From assembly GCA_963787285.1 (NCBI GenBank), contig CAWBCM010000013.1:124001-188000 (forward strand): a DNA stretch of 64,000 bases. Reading direction: 5' to 3'. Within the stretch, counting starts at the first letter, position 1; every line of letters starts with the position of its first letter. The position numbers and the translations under genes are program-made. A model generated the notes under the pieces. That model made no database searches. It had not been told where the DNA came from and saw nothing but the letters and a program-made list of their open reading frames with translations. Origin of the DNA: JAHEJN01 sp963787285. Its GTDB lineage: Bacteria > Actinomycetota > Acidimicrobiia > Acidimicrobiales > JAHEJN01. Positions 19,820 through 30,493 of the stretch are shown in pieces.

Positions 19820-20602
19820 CTTCGCCCGAGCCAGCTCGACCGCGTGCCATTCCCCCTCGGCGGTGCGGCCTCGTGCCTCGAGCTGCGGGTAGGCGGCGAT
19901 CGCCCGCTCGACCTGGTGCCCGAGGATCCCACCGACGACGACGATTTCGGTCGTGTGCCGTGCGACGGCGGGGCCGATCCGCTCGTGCACGTCGATCGTC
20001 ACGTTGACAAGAGCGATGTCGACCACCCGATCGAAGTCGGCGGCGTCGCCTTCGATCACCTCGACCCCCGCCGAAACGCCGTTGGCGGCGACATTTCGTC
20101 GTGTCGCAGCCAGGGCAGCCGGCTCGTTGTCGATCGCGAGGATCGGCGATGCCCCGAGGACGGCGGCGGCCACGGCCACGACTCCCGTTCCGCAACCGAT
20201 GTCGGCGACGGCCCGCCCTTCGACCGCGAGGTCGGCCAGAACCGTCAGCATCAACCGGGTGGTCGCGTGGGCGCCGTGGCCGAAGGCGCCGCCCGGGTCG
20301 ATCGACAGGGCGATGGCGCCGGATGAGGTGTCGCCGTCCTCGTCGTGAGCCCAAGGCGGCGTGATGAGGAACGGCCCCACGCGTGAGGGCGCGGCGAACG
20401 GTCGCACGACTGGCGCCTCGGCGTCGGCCAGGGTGGCGGCACCCGGAAACGCATCCTGTGGCGGCGCGCCTTGGAAGGTGGCGACGAGCGCAACGTGCGC
20501 GGCGTCGATCGCCAACTCCTCGATGCCCAAGGCGCCGGCCGCCCACAGTCGGCCCGACTCGACGTCGATGTGCTCGGTGGCCACGACGAGTCGCAGCCGC
20601 AA
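19808..20602 (-). CDS. prmA: ribosomal protein L11 methyltransferase-like protein
   Basis: A 264-aa class I SAM methyltransferase. DPGGAFGHGAHATTRLML corresponds to the DPGLAFGTGxHPTT signature of PrmA. VADIGCGTGVVAVAAAVLGA is the SAM motif I, AIDNEPAALAATRRN is motif II, and ALVNVTIDVHERI replaces the usual NI(L/A) motif IV. Its divergence at motif IV leaves open a target other than ribosomal protein L11. It starts with TTG 2 nt after the upstream transporter stop, so it is co-transcribed with it. Confidence 0.75.
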   Translation of the reverse strand: MRLRLVVATEHIDVESGRLWAAGALGIEELAIDAAHVALVATFQGAPPQDAFPGAATLADAEAPVVRPFAAPSRVGPFLITPPWAHDEDGDTSSGAIALSIDPGGAFGHGAHATTRLMLTVLADLAVEGRAVADIGCGTGVVAVAAAVLGASPILAIDNEPAALAATRRNVAANGVSAGVEVIEGDAADFDRVVDIALVNVTIDVHERIGPAVARHTTEIVVVGGILGHQVERAIAAYPQLEARGRTAEGEWHAVELARAKSTH

Positions 20603-20604
20603 CG

Positions 20605-22176
20605 TCAGCTCCTCCCGGCCGCAGCCGCCGACCGCGCCGACTTCGCGTCGTGGGCGGGGTAGGAGCGCCAGACGATCGCCGCTGCGATGAGGCCGAACAC
20701 CGTGGCCACCGTGAAGGCGAGGGTCATGCCTTCGGTGAAGGCGTCGCCGGCGCTCTGGACGAGCGCCAGGGCCTCGGGCCCATCGAGGCCGCCCGCCACC
20801 TGAAAGGCCCCACCCACCGAGTCACGAGCCGCTTCGGCCAGCGGTTCGGGCAGTCCGTCGGCCGACGAGCCGAGGGCCGACCGGTAGCCACTGGCCATGA
20901 GGGTGCCGAGTACGGCGATGCCCAGGGCGCCGCCCACCTCGCGGGTGGTGTCGTTCACTGCCGAGCCGACGCCGGCCTTGCTCTGGGGCAACGAGCCGAG
21001 GATCGCGCCGGTTGCGGCCGGCATGAGCAGGGCCATACCGCCCGCGATCAACACGATGCCGACGGCCGTGAACAGATAGGGAGTATCGGACTCGAGTTGG
21101 CTCAGGACGAAGAACCCGATCGCCTGCACCACCAATCCGAGGGTGATGGCGCCTCGGTTTCCGATCCTGCCGGCGACGTTCGGCGAGCGGGGCGCGATGA
21201 CGACCATGGTGGCCGCAAACGGCAGGTTCCGGAGACCGGCACCGAGAGGGCTGTGACCCTGGGTGAACTGGAAGTACTGAGTGATCAGGAAGAACATGCC
21301 GAACATCACCGCGAACGATGCGCTGATCGTGAAGCTGCCCAGGGCGAACGGGCGCACCCGGAACAGGCGCGGGTCGAGCATGGGGAACGTCGTCGTGCGC
21401 TCGAACACCACCCAGCCGACGAGGAACACCGCCGCGGCGACGAACCAGCCGATGGTGCTTCCCGTCGCCCATCCGTTCTCACCGCCCGCGATGATGGCGT
21501 ACACCAGCGCGCCGAGGCCCGCGATCGACAACAGTGAGCCCACGAGATCGAGAGGCCGTTCCTCGTCGTCACGAGAGGTGGGTACCAGCGTCGAGATCAG
21601 GCCGAAGGCGATGAGCGCGATCGGGACATTGATGAAGAAGATCGAACCCCACCAGAACTTCTCGAGCAGAGCACCGCCGCCGATGATGCCGATGGCACCG
21701 CCGGCCCCCGCGAAGCCCGACCACACCGCAATGGCCTTGACCCGTTCGTGCGGTGGGAAGACCTCGGTGAGAATCGACAGGGTGGCGGGCATGACGAGCG
21801 CCGCTCCGATACCCATGCTGCCCCGCGCGGTGATGAGGGTGATCGGCGAGTCGCTGTAGGACGCCCAGAATGCGCCCGCGGTGAAGATGGCGAGTCCGGT
21901 CAACAGTGCGCCCTTGCGACCGTAGCGATCGCCGATTGCACCCGCAGGCAGCAACAACCCGGCGAACACGAGGGCATACGAGTCCACGATCCAGAGCTGT
22001 TCGGTCTGGCTCGGCTCGAGGGCGGTGATGATGGAGGGAATGGCGATGTTCAGCGAGCTGACACCGGCCACCACCAGGATGAGGCAGCCGCACATGATGC
22101 CGAGGATCTGCCACTTGCGCGGATGGCCCGCCGGAAGCTCGTCGAAGTCGGTGCCGGGTTCGGGCCGAGACTGCAT
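20605..22176 (-). CDS. MFS drug exporter, DHA2 family
   Basis: A 523-aa, 14-helix transporter of the EmrB/QacA type. Motif A is GAIGDRYGRKGALL after helix 2. The ATVSLP-like proton-antiport segment is VVAGVSSLNIAIPSI, and motif C is in WSGFAGAGGAIGIIGGGALL after helix 4. The ATG at 22176 overlaps the amidase stop (ATGA), so the frame extending further upstream is not used. It exports hydrophobic compounds by proton antiport; the substrate is unknown. It lies in the operon amidase-MFS-methyltransferase. Confidence 0.88.
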   Translation of the reverse strand: MQSRPEPGTDFDELPAGHPRKWQILGIMCGCLILVVAGVSSLNIAIPSIITALEPSQTEQLWIVDSYALVFAGLLLPAGAIGDRYGRKGALLTGLAIFTAGAFWASYSDSPITLITARGSMGIGAALVMPATLSILTEVFPPHERVKAIAVWSGFAGAGGAIGIIGGGALLEKFWWGSIFFINVPIALIAFGLISTLVPTSRDDEERPLDLVGSLLSIAGLGALVYAIIAGGENGWATGSTIGWFVAAAVFLVGWVVFERTTTFPMLDPRLFRVRPFALGSFTISASFAVMFGMFFLITQYFQFTQGHSPLGAGLRNLPFAATMVVIAPRSPNVAGRIGNRGAITLGLVVQAIGFFVLSQLESDTPYLFTAVGIVLIAGGMALLMPAATGAILGSLPQSKAGVGSAVNDTTREVGGALGIAVLGTLMASGYRSALGSSADGLPEPLAEAARDSVGGAFQVAGGLDGPEALALVQSAGDAFTEGMTLAFTVATVFGLIAAAIVWRSYPAHDAKSARSAAAAGRS

Positions 22177-23591
22177 CAGCCGAAGATAGTGGGCACGCGA
22201 TCGGCCCACGGCGCCGCCGTCTCGATCTGGGCCGCGAGGCGGATGAGCAGCGCCTCGTCGTCGATCGGTCCCACGAATTGCACTCCGACCGGAAGGCCGT
22301 CGTCGGTCGCGTGCAGGGGCAGGGAGATGCCGGGTTGACCGGTCACGTTGAACTGTGGCGTGAACTGCAGGATGCTCGTGAGCCGCTCGGTGCCGAGCTC
22401 GGGATCGCGGAGCCAGCCGATCGGCGGTGGTGGCACGGCGATCACCGGGGTCACCAGCACGTCGTAGTCGTCCCACCAGGCATGCATGCGACGCGACCAT
22501 GAATGCAGCCAGCTCACCGAGTTGATGTAGGTCGACGCCGGGATGGTCTTTCCCACCGCCGCCATGAACCAGTTGTCGGCTTCGACGTCGGCCTCGGTCA
22601 GCTCGCGCCCCAAGGTGACGGCGTGCTTCTCGAAGTCCGCCGCCATCGACGCGGCCACCGCGGTGATGAAGTGGTGGGGGAACTCGGGGTCGGCCATGGG
22701 CGGCGGATGCGCGACCTCCACGCCGTGGCCGAGGCTCTCCAGAAGACTGCCGGCCCGCTGCACCGCGTCGACGCAATCGACGTGGGTGTCGACCGACTCG
22801 TGGGTCGGGGCGATGCCGACCCGCAGTGGCCCGGGATCGACTCCCACCTCGGCGGCAAAGGGTCGCAGTGGCGGCGGAGCAGCGTAGGGGTCGCCGGTAC
22901 GGCGGCCCTGCATCACGTCGAGGATCGCGGCCGTGTCGCGAACGGTGCGCGAAACCGCACCGTCGGTGGATGCACCGGCCCACGACTCACCGGCGCCGGG
23001 TCCGAGGGAAACACGTCCTCGGCTCGGCTTGAGCCCGACGATGCCGCATTCGCTGGCCGGGACCCGTATCGATCCGCCGCCGTCACTCGCATGGGCCATG
23101 GGCACCATCCCTGCCGCGACTGCCGCGGCGGACCCTCCCGAGCTTCCGCCGGCGGACCGATCGGTGTCCCACGGATTGCGGGTCGCCCCGAACGCGGTCG
23201 GCTCGGTGGTGACCGTGCTCCCGAACTCGGGCGTGTTGGTGCGACCCAGCGTGACGAGGCCGGCACCTCGGATCGACTCGTACATGAACGAGTCGTGGTC
23301 GGCCCTGACGTCGGCATCCTTCATGGCCTGGCAGCCGAGCTGCAGCGGCTCGCCCGCCACGGCGCAGCGGAGGTCCTTCACGAGGAACGGAACGCCGCGA
23401 AACGGGCCATTGGGCAGCTCACCGACGGCTTCGGCCCGTGCCGCCTCGAACCGCTCGTGGATCACTGCGTTCACCGCGGGGTTGGTGCGTTCGATTCGTG
23501 CGATGGCCTCGTCGACGAGCTCCAACGGGGAGGCCTCGCCTCTGGCGACGAGAGCGGCGAGCGCGGTGGCATCGAGATGGGGACTGGGCAT
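22176..23591 (-). CDS. amidase signature family amidase
   Basis: A 471-aa amidase with the Ser-cisSer-Lys triad: lysine in VPFLVKDLRCA (about residue 75), and the serines in the GGSSGGSAAAVAAGMVP signature and SDGGGSIRVPASECGIVGLKPSRGRVS. Members hydrolyse carboxamides, including aryl amides, oligomers and indole acetamide; the absence of gatB and gatC nearby argues against GatA. An ATG at 23591 is preceded by a TACGGT -10 box at 6 nt. Its stop is coupled to the DHA2 exporter. Confidence 0.9.
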   Translation of the reverse strand: MPSPHLDATALAALVARGEASPLELVDEAIARIERTNPAVNAVIHERFEAARAEAVGELPNGPFRGVPFLVKDLRCAVAGEPLQLGCQAMKDADVRADHDSFMYESIRGAGLVTLGRTNTPEFGSTVTTEPTAFGATRNPWDTDRSAGGSSGGSAAAVAAGMVPMAHASDGGGSIRVPASECGIVGLKPSRGRVSLGPGAGESWAGASTDGAVSRTVRDTAAILDVMQGRRTGDPYAAPPPLRPFAAEVGVDPGPLRVGIAPTHESVDTHVDCVDAVQRAGSLLESLGHGVEVAHPPPMADPEFPHHFITAVAASMAADFEKHAVTLGRELTEADVEADNWFMAAVGKTIPASTYINSVSWLHSWSRRMHAWWDDYDVLVTPVIAVPPPPIGWLRDPELGTERLTSILQFTPQFNVTGQPGISLPLHATDDGLPVGVQFVGPIDDEALLIRLAAQIETAAPWADRVPTIFG

Positions 23592-23597
23592 TGGCGA

Positions 23598-23603
23598 ACC
23601 GTA
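23598..23603 (-). promoter_or_regulatory. leaderless -10 box of amidase operon
   Basis: TACGGT on the minus strand with 6 nt to the amidase ATG at 23591. Confidence 0.45.
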
Positions 23604-23650
23604 CCGGCCGGGGCCGGCCCGGTCGAAGTGAGTGCCCGAGCGACCTTCTG

Positions 23651-23656
23651 TAGGAT
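23651..23656 (+). promoter_or_regulatory. -10 box of mutA-mutB-meaB operon
   Basis: TAGGAT, 9 nt before the mutA ATG; the leader would be only about 3 nt. Confidence 0.45.
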
Positions 23657-23665
23657 CGGCGCCAT

Positions 23666-24768
23666 ATGACACGCGTGATCGAAGGCGTCGAGGTGGCCGA
23701 GCTCTACACCTCCGCCGACCGGCCTGCGCCATTGGCCGGAGCCGACAGCGGACGCTCGGCTCGGCGTTGGCAGATCCGTCAGCGTCACGCCGGTGCCGAT
23801 CCGGGGTCGGTCAACGCCTCGGTTCTCGACGACCTGATCGGCGGCGTCGAGGCCATCGAGCTGCACGGTCTCGACGCCGGCGACATCAAGGCGGCATTGG
23901 CCGGGGTCGAGCTCGACATCGCCCCCATCTCGCTGTCGCCCGACGCCGACGGATCCGGCGCCTGGGCGTTGATGGGTCTGTGGGCCGACGAGGTCGCCGA
24001 CGACGCCTGCGCCGGCGCCTTCGGCATCGATCCGCTGGGTGCCGGAGCCGCGCTCGATCCTGTCGCGGCGGCGGCGCTGGTCGCGGCGGCCACAGTGAGC
24101 GTCGAACGGTTCCCGCAGGTCCGCTCGGTCGGCGTCGACGCCTCGAGATACCTCGAAGCGGGCCACGCGCTCGAGCTGGGCTTCTCGCTCGCCACCGCCG
24201 TCGAGTACCTGCGGGCCCTCGACGAGGGTGGTCTCGGCATCGACGACGCGGTCGGGGAATTCGAGTTCACCTACGGCGTCACCGCCGATCAGTTCGTCTC
24301 CATCGCGAAACTCCGCGCCGCCCGTGGGTTGTGGCACCGAGTGGTCGGCGTGTGCGGCGGCGATCCCGGCCGAGCCCGCCAACGTCAGCGAGCGGTCACC
24401 GCGCCGCCTCGTGGCGAGGACCCGTGGAGTGACGTGCTGCGGGCGACGACAGCATGTTTCGCCGCGGGTGTCGGCGGCGCCGACGCGGTGACGGTGCTCC
24501 CCTTCGATCACGCAGCGTCGGGCGACTACTCCGCCGGCTTCGCTCGGCGCATGGCCCGCAACACCCATCACCTCCTGCTCGACGAAGCCCACGTTGCCGA
24601 GGTCGGCAACCCTGCGGCCGGCGCGCCCTTCGTCGAGTCGCTCACCGACGCGTTCGCCCGTCGGGGCTGGGCCGTGTTGCAGGCCGTCGAGGCGGCAGGA
24701 GGCATGGGCGCGGCCCTCGAGTCGGGGTTCGTCGACGACCAGCTGGCCTCGGCGACCGAGGCGGCATC

Positions 24769-24772
<4 letters not shown>
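23666..24772 (+). CDS. mutA: methylmalonyl-CoA mutase small subunit, short form
   Basis: A 368-aa relative of the non-catalytic subunit of methylmalonyl-CoA mutase. It keeps part of the TIM-barrel homology seen in MutB (ALELGFSLATAVEYLRALDEGGLGIDD, SIAKLRAARGLW, VTVLPFDHA, ARRMARNTHHLLLDEAHVAEVGNPAAG). It lacks the C-terminal cobalamin-like domain, so it is far shorter than classical MutA (about 600-640 aa). It is translationally coupled to mutB (GTGA overlap). It presumably stabilises the heterodimer. Confidence 0.82.
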
Positions 24773-26895
<2,123 letters not shown>

Positions 26896-26896
26896 G

Positions 26897-27880
26897 ATGG
26901 TCGACATCACCGACCTGTCCGAGGCGGTGCGGTCCGGCGATCGCACCGCAATCGGTCGGGCCATCACCCTTGTCGAGTCCGAGCACCGCGAGCATCGGTC
27001 CGATGCCGACGCCCTGCTCGTCGCACTCATGCCCTTCAGTGGCAACGCCACGCGTGTCGGGATCACCGGACTTCCCGGCGCCGGCAAGAGCACCTTCATC
27101 GACGCCCTCGGCACCCAGCTCACCAGCGCCGGAAAGCGGGTGGCGGTGTTGGCGGTCGACCCGTCGAGCTCGATCCACGGAGGCTCGATCCTCGGCGACA
27201 AGACGCGGATGGCGCGACTGTCCAACGATCCGTCGGCCTTCATCCGGCCGTCGCCGTCGTCGGGAGCCCTCGGCGGGGTCACCCGCCACACGAGAGAGAC
27301 CATGGTGGTGCTGGAAGCGGCCGGCTACGACGTGGTGCTGGTGGAGACCGTCGGTGTGGGTCAGTCCGAGACCACGGTGCGCGACATGGTCGACACCTTC
27401 GTGGTGTTGGCCATCGGCGGCGCCGGCGACGAGCTCCAGGGCATCAAGAAGGGAGTGCTCGAGCTGGCCGACATCGTGGTGGTGAACAAGACCGACGGCG
27501 ACCGCGTCACTGCGGCCGAAACCGCAGCCCGCGACATCACCACCGCCCTCCACCTCGTGACCCCGCCCACCGCCGCCTGGCAACCGCCGGTTCTCACCGC
27601 CAGTGCCCTCCACGAGGAAGGGCTCGACCTCGTGTGGGGCCAGATCGGCCGGCACCGTGACATGCTGGTGGAGACCGGCCAGCTCGAGGAGCGCCGCCGC
27701 CGCCAGCTCGTGCGGTGGATGTGGTCGATGGCCGACCAGGACGTGCTCGAACGGTTCCGCTCAGATGCCGGTGTTCGCCGGGTGGGCGCCGAGGTCGAGG
27801 CCGCCGTCCTGGCGGGTGAGCTGAGTGCCCCCGAAGCGGCCGAAAGGATCCTGCGGGCCTTCGGGACGACCGACCGCTGA
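26897..27880 (+). CDS. meaB: MeaB/ArgK-type GTPase, mutase chaperone
   Basis: A 327-aa G3E-type P-loop GTPase that protects and reloads methylmalonyl-CoA mutase. Walker A is GLPGAGKST (about residues 57-65). AVDPSSSIHGGSILGDKTRM is the family signature, ETVGVGQSE the switch/Walker B region, and VVNKTDGD the base-recognition NKxD. It starts 1 nt after the mutB stop, so it is in the mutA-mutB-meaB operon. The genes and their order are typical of propionyl-CoA use. Confidence 0.94.
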   Translation: MVDITDLSEAVRSGDRTAIGRAITLVESEHREHRSDADALLVALMPFSGNATRVGITGLPGAGKSTFIDALGTQLTSAGKRVAVLAVDPSSSIHGGSILGDKTRMARLSNDPSAFIRPSPSSGALGGVTRHTRETMVVLEAAGYDVVLVETVGVGQSETTVRDMVDTFVVLAIGGAGDELQGIKKGVLELADIVVVNKTDGDRVTAAETAARDITTALHLVTPPTAAWQPPVLTASALHEEGLDLVWGQIGRHRDMLVETGQLEERRRRQLVRWMWSMADQDVLERFRSDAGVRRVGAEVEAAVLAGELSAPEAAERILRAFGTTDR

Positions 27881-27889
27881 GCGGTCGGT
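27869..27889. terminator. hairpin between convergent meaB and phoH-like genes
   Basis: A perfect 10-bp stem (ACCGACCGCT and AGCGGTCGGT, 1-nt loop centre) spans the meaB stop codon. Its place between convergent genes suggests a bidirectional terminator, although no clear T tract follows. Confidence 0.45.
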
Positions 27890-27894
27890 GTCGA

Positions 27895-29238
27895 TCACAC
27901 TCCCGGCAGGGAACGCTGCGGAGCCCGGACTGCGCCGTCGGTCGACAAGCGCCCCACATCGAGCAACTCGCCCACGAGACGGGCGATGGGGCTGCGTTCG
28001 CTGCGGCTGAGGGTGATGTGGGCGAACAACGGGTGACCGCGGAGTCCGGCGATCACGGCGGCCACACCGTCGTGGCGGCCGACGTGGAGGTTGTCGCGCT
28101 GGGCGACGTCGTGAGTGAGCACCACGCGGCTGTTGTGGCCCAGGCGGGTGAGGGCGGTGAGCAGCACTCCTCGTTCGAGGTTCTGGGCCTCGTCGATGAT
28201 CACGAAGGCATCGGTGAGGCTGCGACCCCGGATGTGGGTGAGCGGCAGGACCTCCAACTGCTGGCGTCCGAGCACCTCGTCGATCACGTTCTCACCCACG
28301 ATCGCCTCGAGCGCATCGATCACCGCAGCGCTCCACGGCGCCATCTTCTCGGTCTCGTCGCCCGGCAGGTAGCCGAGGTCTTGGCCGCCCACGGCGTACA
28401 GCGGCCGGAAGACCAACACCTTGCGATGGGTGCGGCGTTCGAGCACCGCCTCGAGCCCGGCGGCGAGGGCGAGAACGCTCTTGCCGGTTCCGGCGTTGCC
28501 TCCGAGCGACACGATCCCGATGCTGTCGTCGGCCAGCAGATCGATGGCGACGCGCTGTTCGGCGTTGCGGCCTCGCACGTCGAACAGCGCACCGTGGGGG
28601 CTGATGAGCTTCACGGTGCCGTCGGCGGTCACTCGTCCGAGCGCCGATTGCGAGCCCGAGGTCAGCGCCACACCGGTGTGCACGGGCAGGCCCTGCGCCA
28701 GGTCGATGTCGGCGATGCCGTCGGCGAAGAGATCGTCGATGTCGAGGGAGTCGACGTCGAAGCTGAAGAACCCCGACCACTCCGGACCCGAGCTGAGCTC
28801 GTTGCGGTACTCCTCGGCTTCGAGACCGACGACGGCAGCTTTGAGCCGCAGCGGCAGGTCCTTCGAGACCAGGACGACACGTCCGTCCTCTCGGTCGAGG
28901 TTGTAGGCAACGGTGAGAATACGCGAGTCGTTCGACCCGTCGTTGAACGCCTCGGGCAGACCCAACGGATCGACATGGTTCAGCTCGACGCGGAGGGTGC
29001 CACCCTCGGCCGCGATGGGTACCGGGCGGTCGAGGCCGCCGCCGGCGATCCGGATCGACTCGAGCGAGCGCAGTGCGGTGCGCGCGGCCCAGCCGAGATC
29101 GGGATGGTGCCGCTTGGCCTCGAGCTCGGTGAGCACGACCACGGGGAGGACGACATCGTTGTCCTCGAATCGGAAGAGCGCATTCGGATCGGCCAGGAGA
29201 ACCGACGTGTCGAGAACATACGTTGTCGTAGAGGTCAT
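27895..29238 (-). CDS. PIN domain-PhoH ATPase fusion
   Basis: A 447-aa protein of the PhoH2/YlaK type. The N-terminal PIN nuclease domain (TYVLDTSVLLADP at residues 5-17, then ELEAKRHH, NDSRILTVA and LVSKDLPLR acidic positions) is joined to a PhoH P-loop domain. Walker A is GNAGTGKSVLAL (near residue 247); Walker B is AFVIIDEAQN (near residue 346). Members act as ATP-dependent RNA-unwinding nucleases. A TAGCGT -10 box lies 10 nt before the ATG. Longer frames upstream overlap nrdB antisense and are rejected. Confidence 0.92.
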   Translation of the reverse strand: MTSTTTYVLDTSVLLADPNALFRFEDNDVVLPVVVLTELEAKRHHPDLGWAARTALRSLESIRIAGGGLDRPVPIAAEGGTLRVELNHVDPLGLPEAFNDGSNDSRILTVAYNLDREDGRVVLVSKDLPLRLKAAVVGLEAEEYRNELSSGPEWSGFFSFDVDSLDIDDLFADGIADIDLAQGLPVHTGVALTSGSQSALGRVTADGTVKLISPHGALFDVRGRNAEQRVAIDLLADDSIGIVSLGGNAGTGKSVLALAAGLEAVLERRTHRKVLVFRPLYAVGGQDLGYLPGDETEKMAPWSAAVIDALEAIVGENVIDEVLGRQQLEVLPLTHIRGRSLTDAFVIIDEAQNLERGVLLTALTRLGHNSRVVLTHDVAQRDNLHVGRHDGVAAVIAGLRGHPLFAHITLSRSERSPIARLVGELLDVGRLSTDGAVRAPQRSLPGV

Positions 29239-29323
29239 GTTGTTCTCGACGCTAAACCATCGCGAACGACAACCGTGTGATTTGGAGATGAAGGTTCGGT
29301 GACAACGGACCGAAAACAGTCGA

Positions 29324-29347
29324 CGCCCGGTGCCGAAGCACCGGGCG
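29324..29347 (-). terminator. UUCG-tetraloop hairpin downstream of nrdB
   Basis: Read on the minus strand, a 10-bp perfect stem (CGCCCGGTGC with GCACCGGGCG) is closed by a TTCG loop, 38 nt after the nrdB stop. A short TTTT follows about 8 nt later. This is a likely transcription end for the nrdAB operon. Confidence 0.6.
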
Positions 29348-29384
29348 CAGACCGGGAGTGTTGGGGAGGTGGGATCTGTAGTGG

Positions 29385-30464
29385 CTAGAACTCTTCGTCG
29401 AAGGCGACGTCGCCCTCGACGCCGACCTGGTAGGCCGACACGGTGCGTTCGAAGAAGTTGGTCAGCTCCTGCACGTCCTGGAGCTCCATGAAGCTGAACG
29501 GGTTCTTCACGCCGAACTGCTTGGGCAGGCCGAGCTGGACAAGGCGTTGGTCGGCGACGAACTGCAGGTAGGTGCGGGTGTCGGCGATGCTCATGCCGGG
29601 GATGCCCTCGCCGAGAACGTCGGCCGCGAACTGCAGCTCGCAGTCGATGGCCTCGTTCATCATGTCGAGGATCGAGGCTTCGAGTTCGGCATCGAAGAGG
29701 TCGGGCTCCTCGGCGCGAACGGTGTTCACCACCTCGAAGGCGAAGTTCATGTGGCAGCTCTCGTCGCGGAACACCCAGTTGGTCCCCGCGGCAAGCCCAT
29801 TGAGGAGTCCCTTGCTGCGCAGGAAGTACACATAGGCGAAGGCCGCGAAGAAGAACAGGCCCTCGATACAGGCGGCGAAGCAGATGAGGTTGAGCAGGAA
29901 GCGCTGGCGGTCCTCGCGGGTGTGCAGCTCGTCGAGGTCGTCGATCGAGCCGATCCACTTGAAACAGAACTCGCCCTTCTTGCGAATCGAGGGGATGTTC
30001 TCGATGGCGGCGAAGGCGGCTTCGCGCTCTTTGATGTCGGGGATGTAGTTGTCGAGCAGCGTGAGGTAGAACTGCACGTGCAGTGCCTCTTCGTAGAGCT
30101 GGCGGCTCAGGTACATGCGGGCTTCGGGTGCATTGATGTGCTTGTACAGGTTCAGGACGAGGTTGTTGGCCACGATCGAGTCGCCGGTGGCGAAGAACGC
30201 CACGAGTCGCCCGATGAGGTGCTTCTCGGCCGGCATCAGCTTGCGATCGAGGTCGACCAGGTCGTCGCTGAAGTCGATCTCGTCGACGGTCCAGGTGTTC
30301 TTGATCGCATCCTGGTACATCGCGAAGAACGCCGGATACCGCATGGGGCGCAACGTCAGCTCGAACCCGGGGTCGAGGATGTTGGTGTTGCGGGCCTGAA
30401 CGGCCGCGCCCGCCTCGGTGATGACCGATTCGGGTTCGTGGATGACGGGTTCGGTGAGGGCCAT
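29385..30464 (-). CDS. nrdB: class Ia ribonucleotide reductase beta subunit
   Basis: A 359-aa radical-generating subunit that makes the tyrosyl radical used for ribonucleotide reduction. The metal ligands appear in ATGDSIVANN, YEEALH, ACIEGLFF and RDESCHMNF. In EALHVQFY the tyrosine falls four residues after the histidine, the radical position, so this is a Tyr-radical enzyme rather than a class Ic type. The C-terminal acidic DVAFDEEF tail would dock to NrdA. It follows nrdA by 29 nt. No nrdI or nrdH is seen, consistent with class Ia rather than Ib. Confidence 0.93.
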   Translation of the reverse strand: MALTEPVIHEPESVITEAGAAVQARNTNILDPGFELTLRPMRYPAFFAMYQDAIKNTWTVDEIDFSDDLVDLDRKLMPAEKHLIGRLVAFFATGDSIVANNLVLNLYKHINAPEARMYLSRQLYEEALHVQFYLTLLDNYIPDIKEREAAFAAIENIPSIRKKGEFCFKWIGSIDDLDELHTREDRQRFLLNLICFAACIEGLFFFAAFAYVYFLRSKGLLNGLAAGTNWVFRDESCHMNFAFEVVNTVRAEEPDLFDAELEASILDMMNEAIDCELQFAADVLGEGIPGMSIADTRTYLQFVADQRLVQLGLPKQFGVKNPFSFMELQDVQELTNFFERTVSAYQVGVEGDVAFDEEF

Positions 30465-30493
30465 GGAGATCGTTCCTTGTCGCTAGTGGCCGG

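Noticed and set aside
20605..22983. N-terminal extension (270 codons) to the DHA2 transporter
   Set aside because: It overlaps the amidase in another frame; the real start is the ATGA overlap at 22176.
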